Source: Casuarina equisetifolia (taxonomy: Eukaryota > Streptophyta > Magnoliopsida > Fagales > Casuarinaceae). Taken from it: 64,000 nt of DNA. The translations under genes were made by a program, and so were the position numbers. The notes beneath the pieces were generated by a model. The model did not search any database. It saw nothing but the letters and a program-made list of their open reading frames with translations, and was not told the DNA's origin. Location: assembly GCA_028551475.1 (NCBI GenBank), contig CM052357.1, forward strand, positions 27,549,745 through 27,613,744, given 5' to 3'. This document shows positions 51,901-64,000 of the stretch, piece after piece (the stretch's first letter is position 1; each line of letters starts with the position of its first letter).

Positions 51901-54458
51901 CTGCAGCACTAATCTAATACTGGGAAGAGCTTGGATCGGTGATCTTCATTGTTAGAACAGCATACAACTGGTTAACGATATCTTTTTGTCAAATGTCTTT
52001 AGTAGTCAGTTTGTGTTTTTCATTATTTCAATGCTTGTTGAAGTTATTTGGTTTGCGCATTTGAACTCATTAGTGTTGGATATTTGAGGCCTTCACACGT
52101 GATGGTGGGAATTGCTAATGAATTGGCTGAATATTTGTTATGCTTTAAGAAAGATCCATAATTACTTTGCCTATTGATTATATGGTAACTTTGATGTGAA
52201 TATGCCCAAAGGTCTCCAATCTTGAAAAGCATCTATGACACTGAACAAGCATGGTAAACATTCCAGGAGCAAGTTTCTTTTTGGCTGGAGTATGTTATTT
52301 TCATGTAACAACAAAACCTAAGCCCATGGTATCAAACCTTTTGAGGAAATTTGTTTATAAATCCTTCTAGGACATATTTAGTATCTCCATTATTAAAAGT
52401 GGAAGTTACTGGAAGGTCCTTTTTTATGGTTGTGTCTGTCGTTACTTGCACGGCTGCTTGTACTTCATTGTTTTGATGGAAAATATGGGCCTGCATTCTT
52501 CTTATGAGGAGTTCCCAGGTTTCAACAAAACAATGTGCTAATACCACAGCATGTTATGCACCTTCGGTGCTGCAGCAACATGCTTGGTGCACGGCGGTTG
52601 TATCCAGTTGAAACATCTCCAACACTGTAGTCACCACCATAAACACATGACCGTAGGACATAAACGTCAGTTAACTGGAAGGCCCTGTCACTGGTGTAGG
52701 ATTCATGAGCAAACCATGTCATTCCTAACTCTACCCCTTCGTTGTGCTTATTGTCAGCTGTTACTAAGAATTCCCTACCCAACCAAGGCACTGAATGTGT
52801 GGGAACAAAACTTACTCTTAAGCTTTACAAATGTGTCTGTGCAGAAGTTGTTAAATTTAAATGAAAATCTCAAACATGATTACTGCTGCAAGATGTTAGG
52901 GAGGCATGATACTGGACACTGTTAAGACCAAGAATAGCTTATCCATTTACTAGTTATTGGATCCAAGTCTTTTCCTAAAATGTGTTATGCTTGCAAAATG
53001 TCAGCAACCTTGATATACTGACGTACAAGTGTAGCATTTAGTTAATCTTCTTGTTCTCTTTTTTTAATCTAGTTTGGTGGTCCTGATAGAAGTCCTAAAT
53101 GTAGTAGTTCTACTCATTATGCTCATGATGAAATTTTTTTGGTATCCCGTAGGTCCAGATACATAATTTTATTATTAAAATTTGTATAAGTGAAATGATA
53201 GTTCTTCATGCAAGTTGCAGAAGTTTTACCAGCGATTTTCTGCCGGTTTTTAATTGTTTGGTTCCTTGGTATTTATTGGATACTGAAATTTGTTTTATTG
53301 ATTTCTATAATCACCTGACTAAGGCTTGCTATTTAAAGTCAATTTATGCGATATGGTGGGTATCAATTTGATAAAATCTACAAACCAATGTCTTCAGGAT
53401 TGTAAGAAATACACATATGTTGGCTTAACTTGTTATTTCTCATAAACTGATACTGAATGAACATGAAAGTTGTTCTATGATGAGAACACAGTATTGCTAA
53501 AGAAAGTCAAAATAGCTCTTTGGCTTTCACATGTTTTTTTCAATATCATCAACCATATAAATCCCTTGATGAGTCTATGTTTAAGAGAATTTGCAATATT
53601 ATGTAGTGCGTTAAAAACTGGAATGAGATGCAAATTTAGTCTACTTCTCAAGAATGTATTGAGTTGTAAGCTAGAAAAACTAAGATTAACATCTCAATGC
53701 AACGGACATTTGGTACATCTTGGTTTCTTTGGGATTTTACTGAGGTCCTCATATCATTGGATTCTATGCAGTTACAGTACCTGAAATAATTACATCTGCA
53801 TGACTTTACTTGACATTGCTCCCTTATATTTATATTTCAGGCAGACATCATAATGGCCTTAGCTGGGTCTAATGGAGGCTCTTGGTCAACAACCTACTCG
53901 CCCAAATCTAATGCAAGGCTGGGTGGTGAAATTAACATGCCCGGTGGAGACAGTGAGGCAGGCATGGCTCTTAACATAGCTCTTTCTCGGGAGTTTCGCG
54001 GTAGGTTATCAGCGACTGGTGTTTCTAATCATGGAGGTGGCTCTGGGGAACAAATGACTACACCATCAGGTTATCCTCTAGCTTGATGATGCTATTTCCG
54101 AGGTGTTGTGTTTGATGCAGAATAAAAAACAAAAATCCATGTAGGTGTACATGATGATTACTTTTGCTTTGACCTGGCACTTAAAACCAGTTCATTGTAG
54201 CACCTGCAGAAAGATACCATTTCATGATTTCCACCATCACTCTTCTTTGGATTAATATAATATTGGTGATCTTGGTCATTTATGGGTCCTGCCTGAGGAA
54301 CATCTAGTGTAGAAATTCAATCACTTCTCTTTTTTTTTTTGTTGTTATGACGGCTTAAAACTGTTGCAGGAGGTCTTCAAGGCAGCATTATACGAAAAGA
54401 TACAAGCAACCCTGTCCAAGCAGCAGAACCCAATCCAGAAGCTAAAAGAGAGCTGTGA
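48930..54458 (+). CDS. TIFY8: TIFY8 transcriptional repressor
   Basis: Nuclear TIFY protein lacking the Jas motif; the Arabidopsis relative At4g32570 is reported to recruit TOPLESS through adaptors. Six exons: 48930-49191, 50168-50352, 50451-50902, 51018-51105, 53841-54069, 54370-54458, closing in frame to 434 residues. The ATG has A at -3 and G at +4. The N terminus has the conserved PMFHDFLGMKKP block. A Ser/Gly-rich middle (150-300) follows. The TIFY domain is at about 305-340 with core TIFYGG (312-317) and VFDDVHPNKADIIMALAGS, split between exons 4 and 5. The C-terminal part has EAGMALNIALSREFRGRL. No ZIM-GATA zinc finger, CCT or Jas segment is visible. Intron 4 (2.7 kb) carries three tandem copies of an 85-base unit. 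Reading on into intron 5 would add five residues and stop. Confidence 0.95.
51383..51637. repeat. Three tandem copies of an ~85-bp unit in TIFY8 intron 4
   Basis: Each copy starts AAATATGAGTTTCA and ends GAGTTTGCTTCCC (or AAGTTTGCTTCCC). Starts are at 51383, 51470 and 51554, so periods are 87 and 84. Copies 2 and 3 are nearly identical. Confidence 0.92.
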
Positions 54459-55250
54459 TGTCAAGACTGGAAGAGGTGTTGATTATTCCAAAATCTAGAT
54501 GACAGGTTTTGGCAAGCAACCTTATTCTTTTCGCTGATGGGGTGGGGCTTGCCCTGTTTACGGGGAACAAGTAGAGCCATCAGATTCATAATCACTCACA
54601 GCACCAGCCGAGTCTATGATGTGATTTCTAGTTAGTTGCCTCATGGAAATGGAATCGTTTCTATTCAGGATGTTATTCCAGATCAAAATACTTATTAAGG
54701 GATACTTTTTTGATAAGAACTGAAGTTGATTAGTTTTAGCATTGTATCATAAAGTTATAATTTTCTGTTGATTTCACTCTACCACCTGGGAGTGTAAGCT
54801 TTTATGTTCTGGCATTTGTGCACGGGTGTCAGCCTTACTGTCTGTGTTCTTCAAGCGGTCCCTCCTAAATCTTTGTACGGGCATGTCTCCTCGTGTCCCT
54901 GCGGTCTGACGCTCTTCAACGTTGTTTGATGCTCTTTCTGCCTAGGTGTTCTTTAATGTTCTATTGCCTAACGTTCTTTGTCCACAAGTAAAACAAAAGC
55001 GTATTTCTTTGTTTTGTCTTGAAGTGGTTACTTCTTGTCAGTCGGAATCTAACTTCACAGTCAGAATTTCATTAAATATCATCAAAAGATGCACTATTTA
55101 TCTGTAAAGTCCAAATCACCGAAGATCAGTAACTTAGGTTGTAAAAATTTCTGGCTCTGATGCTTTCCACTGTAATTGGATATTTCAATCTGCTCCATCC
55201 CCAATGCAGCAGGAATCCTGTGGATAAAACGCAAGCATATATTGCAGAAC

Positions 55251-55434
55251 CCGCTCTCCTTTTGTATCATGTTAAATAATGATATCCCCCAATCTTTCCC
55301 ATGGTCTCTTTCTGTCAATCTCAATCCCAAATCCTCATTTATCCGCTCTCCTTTTGTATCATGTTAAATAATGATATCCGCCAATCTTTCCCATGGTCTC
55401 TTTCTGTCCATCTCAATCCCAAATCCTCATTTCC
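55251..55434. repeat. Near-perfect 92-bp tandem duplication
   Basis: Copy 1 starts at 55251 and copy 2 at 55343, both with CCGCTCTCCTTTTGTATCAT. I count only two mismatches (about 55288/55380 and 55318/55410), so it is recent. Confidence 0.95.
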
Positions 55435-55448
55435 TACCATAAAGTATC

Positions 55449-55620
55449 ATTAATGAAAAAGGATAAAGTTGCTTGGTAAGTAGACAAAGGTCTGAAGGTA
55501 TGAGGTGTCGAACTTAAGACCTATCTTAGTGTGTTATTAATAAAGAAGGATAAAGTTGTTTGTTAAGTAAGAAAAGTTTGAAGATATAATATGTCGAATC
55601 CAAGACTTAAGTCCTAGATA
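55449..55620. repeat. Diverged ~86-bp tandem repeat
   Basis: Phrases such as AAGGATAAAGTTG, TTGGTAAGTA and GTCGAACTTAAGACC recur about 86 bases later as AAGGATAAAGTTG, TTGTTAAGTA and GTCGAATCCAAGAC. Confidence 0.7.
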
Positions 55621-58247
55621 ACTAATAGTATTGGCTTAATGACATGTTAGGATTAGAGTTATGAGCTTGATCAAGCATATTAAAATAAATAAATAAAAAA
55701 ATTATAAGAGGCTTAGTGAATTAATTATGTTTTTTTTTTTTTTTTTGTAAGTTTTTGGCCTTCACTACTACCAAGAGAAAGTTCACTTCCCCTCTATTTT
55801 CTAGGTTCATTCTCTTTTTCCTTTGTCTTTTCTTCACCCCCTTGGGTCTTAGGTCAATGCCCTAAAGGTCGTGGTGATCATTCAAAAGGTCCGGCGGCCG
55901 GCATAGCTATAAGAAGTCCAAATTGCATTGAGAGTTTTGCCGTCGTACAAGGCTATTTAATGGGTCTCATATATTTGTCTTAGTCCTTTTATCAACAGCA
56001 ACATGCATGATTTGTACTGTTTAACAAATGGACACAAATACTTTAGAAAAAACTCTGATTCACGATATGGCCTCGAATCTTTGAATGATATCAATTCACA
56101 AATGAAAGAAAAAAGCAAACAGAGTGTCCTCTACAAATGTCAAAGTTGCCTCCACACTTGGAGCTATGAGGATGAAAGGGCGGCCCCTACAGTTGATGTA
56201 CAGGAATCAAAGGACAGCCTCTACGGTTGTATGGTTGGGGTGATGGGGAGATGAGGGGGTTGAAGGTGGCTTCCACTCTACTTTTATGGGTGTTGAAAGC
56301 TCACCATCATCTTTTATTTTGTAAAGTTGGAAGCCAGTGTCTAATCTCATCCCTCTTGTGTCAAAGTGAACGTAGAATTTGTCGGTATGTCAGTAATCTA
56401 GTGAAATTATTGTCGGCCTGAGACCTACCTTGTGTAAAGTTTCAAGTTTGATACTCATTCTTTAATTGAAAAAGAAAAAAAGAACGTGGAGAGATAATAC
56501 AAAGTACTTACCTAATTATATGAATTCAAGTTGATAATGTTTTAAAACAAATTATTGTTTTATAGTTTCTTCCTTTCTGGAAGCACAATACAATCTGCAA
56601 CTATTTTTGGTACTATATCTACCTAACAATACCCATACTTGGTTAGACTTAAAAATTATCGTATAGCAACATTCTTTTTCTTTTAAAATTTTTAATCATT
56701 ATCCCTATTATTCTTATTACCATTATCAACTAGAAGATTATAAAAATGCCTACTTTTTAATTTTCTGTTTTACTATCTAATTTCTAACTCATTAAAATCG
56801 AGGCAAAGCATACGTGAGCATGAGTAAGATTTTTAATAGGACAAAATTAAATTATTCCAAATTAAAACATCAAGATAGATTAATAGTATCAATTTGTCCG
56901 TTGCTTTGTTTGGAACTACAACTAAAAATTGAAGAAATGTCTAAAAGGCATATGAAACCACTTACATCAAACAATCATAGTAAAAAGCATCTTTATAAAT
57001 TTAGATACCAGCTTACAAGTATGATTCAAGTTTTAATAGTTCCGTAGCATCTAGAGCTCTACCATATGGGATGTCAGGATTTGAGAGTCCTCTTTCTAAA
57101 TAAATCTCCTAAATTCTTCACTTCCTTCCTTAATAAATTAAAAAAAAAAACTTACATGTATGGTTCTTTGGTTAATGTAGGAAGTCCAATTCTATTCAAA
57201 AATTACTCTTATTTTTGTTATAGAAAAGACTTTCAAACTGTATATAAACAAATTTAAGACTTATATCATATCATTTTTTTAATATATTTAACTATATACA
57301 CGAAGGGATTACCACACATGAATATGAACATGAATCCAAGTTTGATACCAAAAATAAAAAAATCTAACATATTTTTAACGGTTAAGTTTATTTTTGAGGA
57401 GTAGGGTTTAAGGCATCTTATCAATCTAGAATCCACGTTGCAGGCTTTGTCTTTCATGACTTACAACAGAAGAAGATGCACAATCATTCAACTCCCCCGA
57501 CAACGAAAATAATAATAAAAAAAGGTCTCCTTTGTCTCCTCCCTCTCCGTCGTACCTCGAAAATGATGATGAGCGACCACTACACATATTATTTTATGCA
57601 GGAATTTCAGGCGGTGAATCCCATTTCACCTCAGCCCTCCACTGCTATTGGTTTCTGTACCTCCCTAGGAGGTAGGTGAACTAGACTTTCCATAGAGTCC
57701 TCAAGCTTGGCTGACTTCTATGACCTTTCTCTCTCCTTTCCTTTTCATCTCCCCGACGATTTGATGCCAGATAGAATCTTGTTTCTGAAGCTTGAGTGGG
57801 ATTGAAGCCAGTTAAGTCTAGCAGGCACCCACAATTCCATTTCACTTGCAGAAAACACGTTCAGTCTCTGTGGTTTTCTTTTCCAGAGAGTTCTGTTCTT
57901 AATGAATATGTTCGACCATCTCTTCAACAAGAACCTCATGGATGGTTTGGTTTATTCTCAAAAAAGGCCTGCAAATATTGAGTTAAAGAGATGGATAACC
58001 TAAGTTTCTGATCTGTGGACCAGTATTTGTTTGTGCTTCGCACTCAGAAGTGATTGTGTAATGATATGACACTCTTAGATTGTTGTCCTTTAGTTTAGAT
58101 ACCCAACTTCGTGGGCAATTAGTTTATTGGGAAAGCACAGCAAATGTTACAACGCAAATCTGGAAGCTAATACATCCAGAAAACCAACCCCACTATGAAA
58201 AACTGAAGAATTGACATTCCACTGATCTTTAAGAATTGAAACCCCCC

Positions 58248-58248
58248 A

Positions 58249-58285
<37 letters not shown>
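58248..58285. repeat. (CT)n microsatellite
   Basis: About 18 CT units with one TT interruption near 58260. Confidence 0.9.
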
Positions 58286-58287
<2 letters not shown>

Positions 58288-59780
58288 AACCATGGTACAT
58301 TTTCTGATTACTATAATGAGAAGATGGAGCAGACCGACGTCTGTAACCTAGAAACAGCCCTCTGAAGTAAGTGATTTCATTATAGTAAGTACCCCATTTG
58401 GGGCAACTAGCCAGATATGAGAACAGTCACCATGAATTGCTTCGTTGAATTTGAACATAAAATTCTAACCCAAAATCATTTGCTGCTTGACTTCAACCTC
58501 GCATACCTTCCATGAAACCATTGACTAAATGATTTGGGTTTCAATACTTCCTTGTTTAGTTTACTCGTCATATACAGCTGTTTCGTGGTTCTTAATGAAG
58601 AAGCACATTTTGCTACGGAATTATTCGGGGGCAAGTGAGAATGTAGGGGGTTGGAGATATTCCTCTACAAAGTTCCAAGCCTGCAACCACCCTCTGGCTT
58701 TCATTCAATCAAATGAAAAAGGCCAGTCTAGGGTTTCTTCTTCACCAACTCCTGTTTCGTCGAAGCCCTGTAGTCATCCTTACCCCTTCATTGAATAGTT
58801 GACAGTCCACTCATGGAATAGTTGTTCTTAGTCCACCCATGTGAATGGCAAGACCAACTCGTACGTTTTAGAGCAGACAAAAAGCGTGACACTTTTAACA
58901 TATCCCTAGTATCACGACTCGAAACGATGTTCAAAAACATTTACTGGGGTTACTGTCAAGTGATGGAAATCATTTAACGTTGTAATTCTACGTGAAATGC
59001 GGAAGTCCATATACTGGTTTTTGTAAATTGGGATGCCCTGAAAGTCTTGCAAGATGAATGGGGACAAAATGCAGGACGATCTCCATGTGAATAATTCCTT
59101 AGAATTTCGGTGACAAGAAGGAAAGTGTTAAATGTTTTGCCGTGTTCTTGTGCTGCTATAGTAGGATTCAGATTTGGCATGCGTAATTGTATGAGAATGA
59201 AAAAAAAAAAAAAAGAAGCATTGTTCACAGGGGAAAGAGCCATTTTCAAAATCCTATACATTGATTTTCCTTAGAGCAATTATTAAAGTCAGATGGTCGA
59301 CAAAGAAATTGAAGGAATTGGCAGATAGGCTTGACAAAGTTTCTAAAATTTCTGCATAAAATTCGTACCTCTACCGACAAATCCTTTCAGACCAGTGAAC
59401 CAGACCACATTTGTACTGAAATTTTCCACAGACTGAGTCGTCCTACATTAGTTCTATCCACGAGTGGCTGGTACAGCATCAAAAGCGTATAAGCTAGAAA
59501 ACCCGATTGGTCGCTAAAGCTTATCTACTGCTCCGAATTTTCCGATTATTGTTTGTCCACAGAAGCTACAAGGAATAGAAAAAAGAGGTCCCCCTTATCG
59601 GCAACAAAAACTGTTAATTTGAGCCTTTGAGATGCCTTGGTTTTGTTTGTTTCTTCCTTTGTCGTTTGCAGCCATTTGTGCCCATAAATATTCAATCCAA
59701 AGCCACATACTGACACAATATCTTCCAACAGCCTCCCTCTCCCAACTGTATCACATGAAGCAAGCCTCTTAATCTCTGAT

Positions 59781-59887
59781 TATAACCCCTGTTTTCTGCT
59801 GCAATTAAGTAAAGTAGACAGGGAGAGGAGAGTCCCTGACTTCCATTTTCCTTTCAGTTTCTTCGTTTCCGAGCTCGAGTTTTTGCC
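59781..59887 (+). promoter_or_regulatory. TATA box and short leader of the GA3ox gene
   Basis: TATAA at 59781-59785, in GATTATAACCCC, lies about 105 bases above the start codon. The leader from roughly 59812 is CT-rich and has no upstream ATG. Confidence 0.45.
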
Positions 59888-61806
59888 ATGACTACCCTGT
59901 CCGAGGCTTACAGAGACCACCCTCTCCGCCCCCACCATATCATCCCACTAGACTTTGCCTCCGTCAGCACCATCCCGGACTCGCACGTCTGGCCTAAGTC
60001 CGATGACTTCTCATTTGGGGAGTCGTCATCGGTGCCGGTCATCAACCTTATGGACGCTAATGCGTCGGAGCTGTTACGCAACGCATGCGAGACTTGGGGT
60101 GCTTTCCAATTGGTGAACCACGGGATAGCCTCGAGTCTTGTAGAGGAGGTTCGTTACGAGGCCGGACGATTCTTTGCTCTGCCGGCTGGACAAAAAATGA
60201 AGGTTTTACGGTCCCCCAGTGGGGCCACCGGATACGGTGTTGCTCGGATAACGCCATTCTTCTCCAAGTATATGTGGCACGAAGGGTTCACAATCATAGG
60301 CTCTCCAATCGATCATGCTAGGGAAGTTTGGCCCCATGACTATGAACGGTTTTGGTAATTCCATGCACTTCCATGCACGTGGACAGTTCCATATGTTAAA
60401 GCTGCTTTTCTTTTGTTCTCGGAATTGTTCGGAACCTAAATTTTTCACCCTTTTTTTCTTTTTGGTTTTTCCATTTCTCTCTCTCTTTTCCTCCTAAACA
60501 AACATCCAAAAACGATAAAGTTAGTAGTCAATAAAGGAAAACTTGCTTCGCGTAGATTGATCCGGTTTATATGGTCGGCATCACCCTAGCAACCAAACCT
60601 TAAGGACCCAAAAGGACGTAATCATTTATGTGGGTAGGGATTCAAGGACCCCAGGTGGACATAATTCACATATGACTCTGGCCATCATAAAATGGCATGG
60701 ACCACCTCCCCACCAACTTCATATAGGCTGCAGAGAGCAAGAAGTAGAAGCTGGTGGTCAACATAGTTCTAATATCTCTATAGTTGCATTTTGCTACTTA
60801 TGCTTGATTCTTAGGGAAGGCTTTCTTTAATGGAAGCCAAGTTTTATTTCCCTTCCACCATTAAGTTGTCTGAATAGTTTAGCAGACACAGGCTTGATTC
60901 TTGATGGCAAGAATGATTAGCATTATATTATAATTTGAAATCTCAACCATTACCAGCAAGATCTCCATGTTCTCTTGTCCCCAACTGTTAAGAGGTTAAT
61001 TAAATATTGTTGAGAATCTAAAACAAAGTTTGATACTGTAGAGCCTCGGAATTGCAGCTTGGCTTATCCCAAGTTCCAAACTACATGTGCGGAGGCATTC
61101 CCTCTTAAACTACTGATCTTTTTCATCGGCTGCCGCCAAACAATCACCTAAAATTTGTTCATGCTGTATATTACTGTCGTTTTGAACATGCTTATTAACT
61201 TCTCTTCTTCGTCTTTGCAGTGATGTAATGAACAAGTATCAGAAGGATATGAAGGCTCTAGTCGAACGAGTCATCTGCTTAATCCTCAAATCCTTGAACG
61301 TTTCCCACGAAGACATAAGCTGGCTTAATTCAAACAATGGCTCTGGATCATCAAGTGCATCAGCAGCTTTACAGCTGAACTCCTACCCTTTCTGTCCGGA
61401 ACCAGACCAAGCCATGGGTCTAGCCCCCCACACCGATACCTCCCTCCTGACCTTCCTCCACCAAAGTGAAACAGCCGGCCTCCAAGTCTTCAAAGAGGGA
61501 CTCGGATGGGTCCCCGTTCCTCCACTCGATGGCGCATTCGTGGTCAACGTCGGCGATCTCTTCCATATCCTCTCAAACGCTCGATTCCCCAGCCTTCTTC
61601 ATCGCGTGGTCGTGAACGGCGGCAAGCAGCGATATTCAGTGGCCTACTTCTACAACCCGCCGACGGATTATATCGTCTCGCCCTTCAACAAGGCTCTGGA
61701 TTCAGAACAACCTCCTCGTTATCGCTCCGTGGCAGTGAAGGAATTCATTACCTTTAAGTCGGAAAATCTAAGGAATGCTCTTTCGCGTATCCAACTTACG
61801 CAATAA
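59888..61806 (+). CDS. GA3OX: Gibberellin 3-beta-dioxygenase (GA 3-oxidase)
   Basis: 2-oxoglutarate/Fe(II) dioxygenase that hydroxylates C-3 of GA9/GA20 to bioactive GA4/GA1, the last activating step. Exons 59888-60354 and 61221-61806 join over an 866-base GT-AG intron with a split Cys codon (giving CDV after ERF), encoding 350 residues, the usual length. The N-terminal DIOX_N part has ACETWGAFQLVNHGI and SGATGYGVARITPFFSKYMW, the latter typical of GA3ox. The oxygenase core has LNSYPFCPEPDQAMGL; iron ligands are H226 and D228 (HTD) and H283, and 2-oxoglutarate is held by R293 and S295 (RYS). All catalytic residues are present. A Ser/Gly/Asn linker (193-203) precedes the core. A polyadenylation signal AATAAA lies at 62048-62053. 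Close relatives include GA2ox and other 2-ODDs, but the ARI..FF and PHTD context favours GA3ox. Confidence 0.95.
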
Positions 61807-62047
61807 AGAAGCGTGCATGAGCCTGTGCAGTGCTGGCCTTAAATACACTACTGGTTGGCATTCCGATGCATGCAGATAAATGTCGTGTTAAAAGTTTATG
61901 GTAGCTGGTGCTGCTGGAAAAAGCTTGGACAAGAAAGTTTTTCGGAAAGGGCATCTCGAATGTGGTCTCTGATGGGCTATCTACAGCCTTGTTGTGTTTT
62001 CCTTTTCTCCGTAGCTTCCTTAAAAGTGTCTGTTTTAGTTACTTTTC

Positions 62048-62053
62048 AATAAA
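62048..62053 (+). terminator. Probable polyadenylation signal of the GA3ox gene
   Basis: AATAAA about 240 bases after the stop codon, in a T-rich context. Confidence 0.4.
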
Positions 62054-62059
62054 TAATCA

Positions 62060-64000
62060 CCTTTCCGGAAAAGGAGAAAAACCCAGTTGTTTTGTATCAG
62101 TGGATGTTTATGTATGGCTAAATTCAGCAGAGCTTGAAGTTCTATCATGACTGTGTTGAGTATATATATATTCCCAATAACTTATACACCTTTTTTGGAG
62201 TTGGTAGAATCAATCCTGCTGCCAAACGCAAACCAGAAAGCACCTTTCTTGCCTATGGCTTTTTAGGCGTTGTTTCTCACGAGCAGTTCAAGTTTCTAGG
62301 TCCCCGAAACCTGTTATATCCGAGAGCTATCAGCCTTTACTCTGAACCGCATGTTTTGAGTCCATAATTGTGAACATTTATCGGAAGTTCAGTTGATGAT
62401 ACTCGTTTTAGGCATTCCACCTGAAACAGATAGGTCAAAAATGTCACGATCAGCACGATCAGGCTCATCCGAGACCAAGTCCTGGGAACTACTCTTTTTT
62501 ACCCCATGTGACGTATGGGAAGCTTGGCTTCTTCAAACTAAAGATCTACTTCAAACAACACGCCTATCAGCCATAGATGTGAAAGGGTATCGTTAGGCTT
62601 CACTGTTTCTAAAGCATGCGCCTGATAACGAAATACACTACCACTATATTTACCTACGAGATACCGACATTTATACAGGAATGGCGTAGACTAAGTAGAA
62701 ACTGCAAATAAAATACAGAGTTTCTTCTGGATACATGAACAAAACGTTAGGATACAAAGACACGACTCCAGAGAGTCAAGAGAAAGCCGGTAATGAAGCA
62801 GTATGATGCGTAGAAGACATCATATACCTTTTGGAATTCGTCCTACGAGTATTCGTCGTTGCAGGCATATCTGCAGCTTCCTAGAATTCAAGCCAAGACT
62901 TTTTTTGAATTTCGTGTCAAAAGCATCCAGGAATCTGCGGGGCAAAAGAAACAGCAGTAGTTGAAGGAAACAACAACATCATGTGACGCATTTGTCATGA
63001 GGATAGGAAGGAAACGACAAGGCTGCTTGTAACATGGAATCGGACGGATGTTCATGTTCCACACGGGCAAAGGCTACTAAAAAGACAACGTTTTGTTTTC
63101 AAAAGTTGGATGTCTTTTTTAGCTTTAGACTCAGACACACAAAATAAGACTCATTCATTGGTTTTCTGTTCATGCATCAGTGGCTACCAAAGTGTTGGTG
63201 TTTATCCACTTAGGGAGAACCAGCGCTGCGTTCTGCCAAAAAACACGCAAGTCTCGCCAAAACAAAAGCTCTCTCTTTTACTTCTTGTCTTTTGCTTTCC
63301 TTCTTTTGTCATTATTTTCCCCTTGCTCTGGTGGATACAATCCCACCACATGTAGAATAGACACAAGAAAGAGATAAATACAAACAACCATTTGTTGTGA
63401 AAGCTGCTTACAACTCAAACTTGGTGGTCTCTGATCCTTTCCAACTTTGGAAAGGTAACAAGATCTATTAGGAAACAACTTGAACTTGCTGATTAGAATT
63501 TCTTTTTTTTTCTCTCTTCTTTAGCTTTTTGTGTACTAATAGCCCATTTGTCTATTAGTTTTGATCTTCAATTTTATGCCCTGACCCTGATTGAGGTGGT
63601 CAGGAGTTACTAAGCTGGAATAGACTTGACCAGATTATACCATTCAGTGAGTCTAATTGGGTTGTTCGAGGGTCTTTGTGCCAGCTTAGTGGTCTAGTGT
63701 AGACTAGGGAGAGGAGTGCCAGTTGCGTATACTCAAGTAAAACTGGCAAGTGGTTCCATCAAATGCTATCCAATAAGTACAAAGAAAATCTCTCCAGCTA
63801 GAATACAAAGATAAAAGTATCGTAAGCAAGAGGGGCTGTGTCCGCGTAGAAATGTGCATGAAACAAGACATTATTTTGTTTCTTGTTAGTCTGCAATCTT
63901 GTTCTTATGTGGTGGATGGGAAAGATGTCTGTGTTCTCCTGTAGATAGTTTGTCAGGCAAGGACCGTGGCGCTTGGGAAAACTCCAATTCCCGCTATTTT
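62060..64000. other. Right-end spacer, no confirmed gene
   Basis: No known protein is recognised. An exon-like stretch on the minus strand at 62828-62934 is listed as a lead. Any gene here would need sequence beyond the window. Confidence 0.4.

Larger units (their letters stand above)
54459..59760. other. Intergenic DNA with tandem repeats between TIFY8 and GA3ox
   Basis: The first ~350 bases are the TIFY8 3' UTR. Two tandem repeats lie at 55251-55434 and 55449-55620, and a (CT)n run at 58248-58285. Short ORFs through 56000-59700 show no known motif. Confidence 0.45.

Noticed and set aside
62390-62470. Possible C/D box snoRNA (TGATGA then CTGA)
   Set aside because: The C box lacks the purine at its first position, and no terminal stem or second box pair is clear.

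Overview
This is nuclear DNA from a flowering plant, most likely a woody eudicot or magnoliid; I cannot name the species. The support is: nine split genes with GT-AG introns (two GC-AG), AT-rich introns and spacers, retroelement debris, microsatellites, and plant-only families (TIFY, gibberellin 3-oxidase, A2-type cyclin, a chloroplast NDH subunit, a PPR protein). No rRNA, tRNA, CRISPR array or bacterial-style operon was seen. Exon joins were built by hand from splice sites, reading phase and family knowledge; every coding model below closes in frame.

Layout. 1-966 (+): 3' part of a type II DnaJ/HSP40 gene. 1725-7073 (-): TFIIS-central plus SPOC domain protein, with a leader exon near 8811-8930. 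10536-13976 (-): membrane RING-H2 E3 ligase. 19641-22190 (+): PP2A B' regulatory subunit with three upstream ORFs. 23230-26100: degraded retroelement sequence. 27468-33034 (-): A2-type cyclin in 11 coding exons, with a GC-AG intron and two uORFs. 39023-41576 (-): PnsB3 (NDF4), a chloroplast NDH [2Fe-2S] subunit, also with a GC-AG intron. 42883-45051 (+): PPR protein. 48930-54458 (+): TIFY8 with a (CT)31 leader and a start-overlapping uORF. 59888-61806 (+): gibberellin 3-beta-dioxygenase. The rest is intergenic sequence with repeats.

How the genes relate. They do not form one pathway. The order DnaJ - SPOC/TFIIS - PP2A B' - CYCA2 - PPR resembles, from memory, the two duplicated Arabidopsis chromosome 5 segments near At5g25380-At5g25530 and At5g11300-At5g11430, so the window looks like a less fractionated ancestral block. 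The RING ligase, PnsB3, TIFY8 and GA3ox lie within or beside it. Three cell-growth regulators (PP2A B', CYCA2, TIFY8) have upstream ORFs in their predicted leaders, which suggests translational control. I found no convincing wholly new biological system; the best leads are the uORFs, the GC-AG introns, the alternative end of the RING ligase and a dispersed repeat family.
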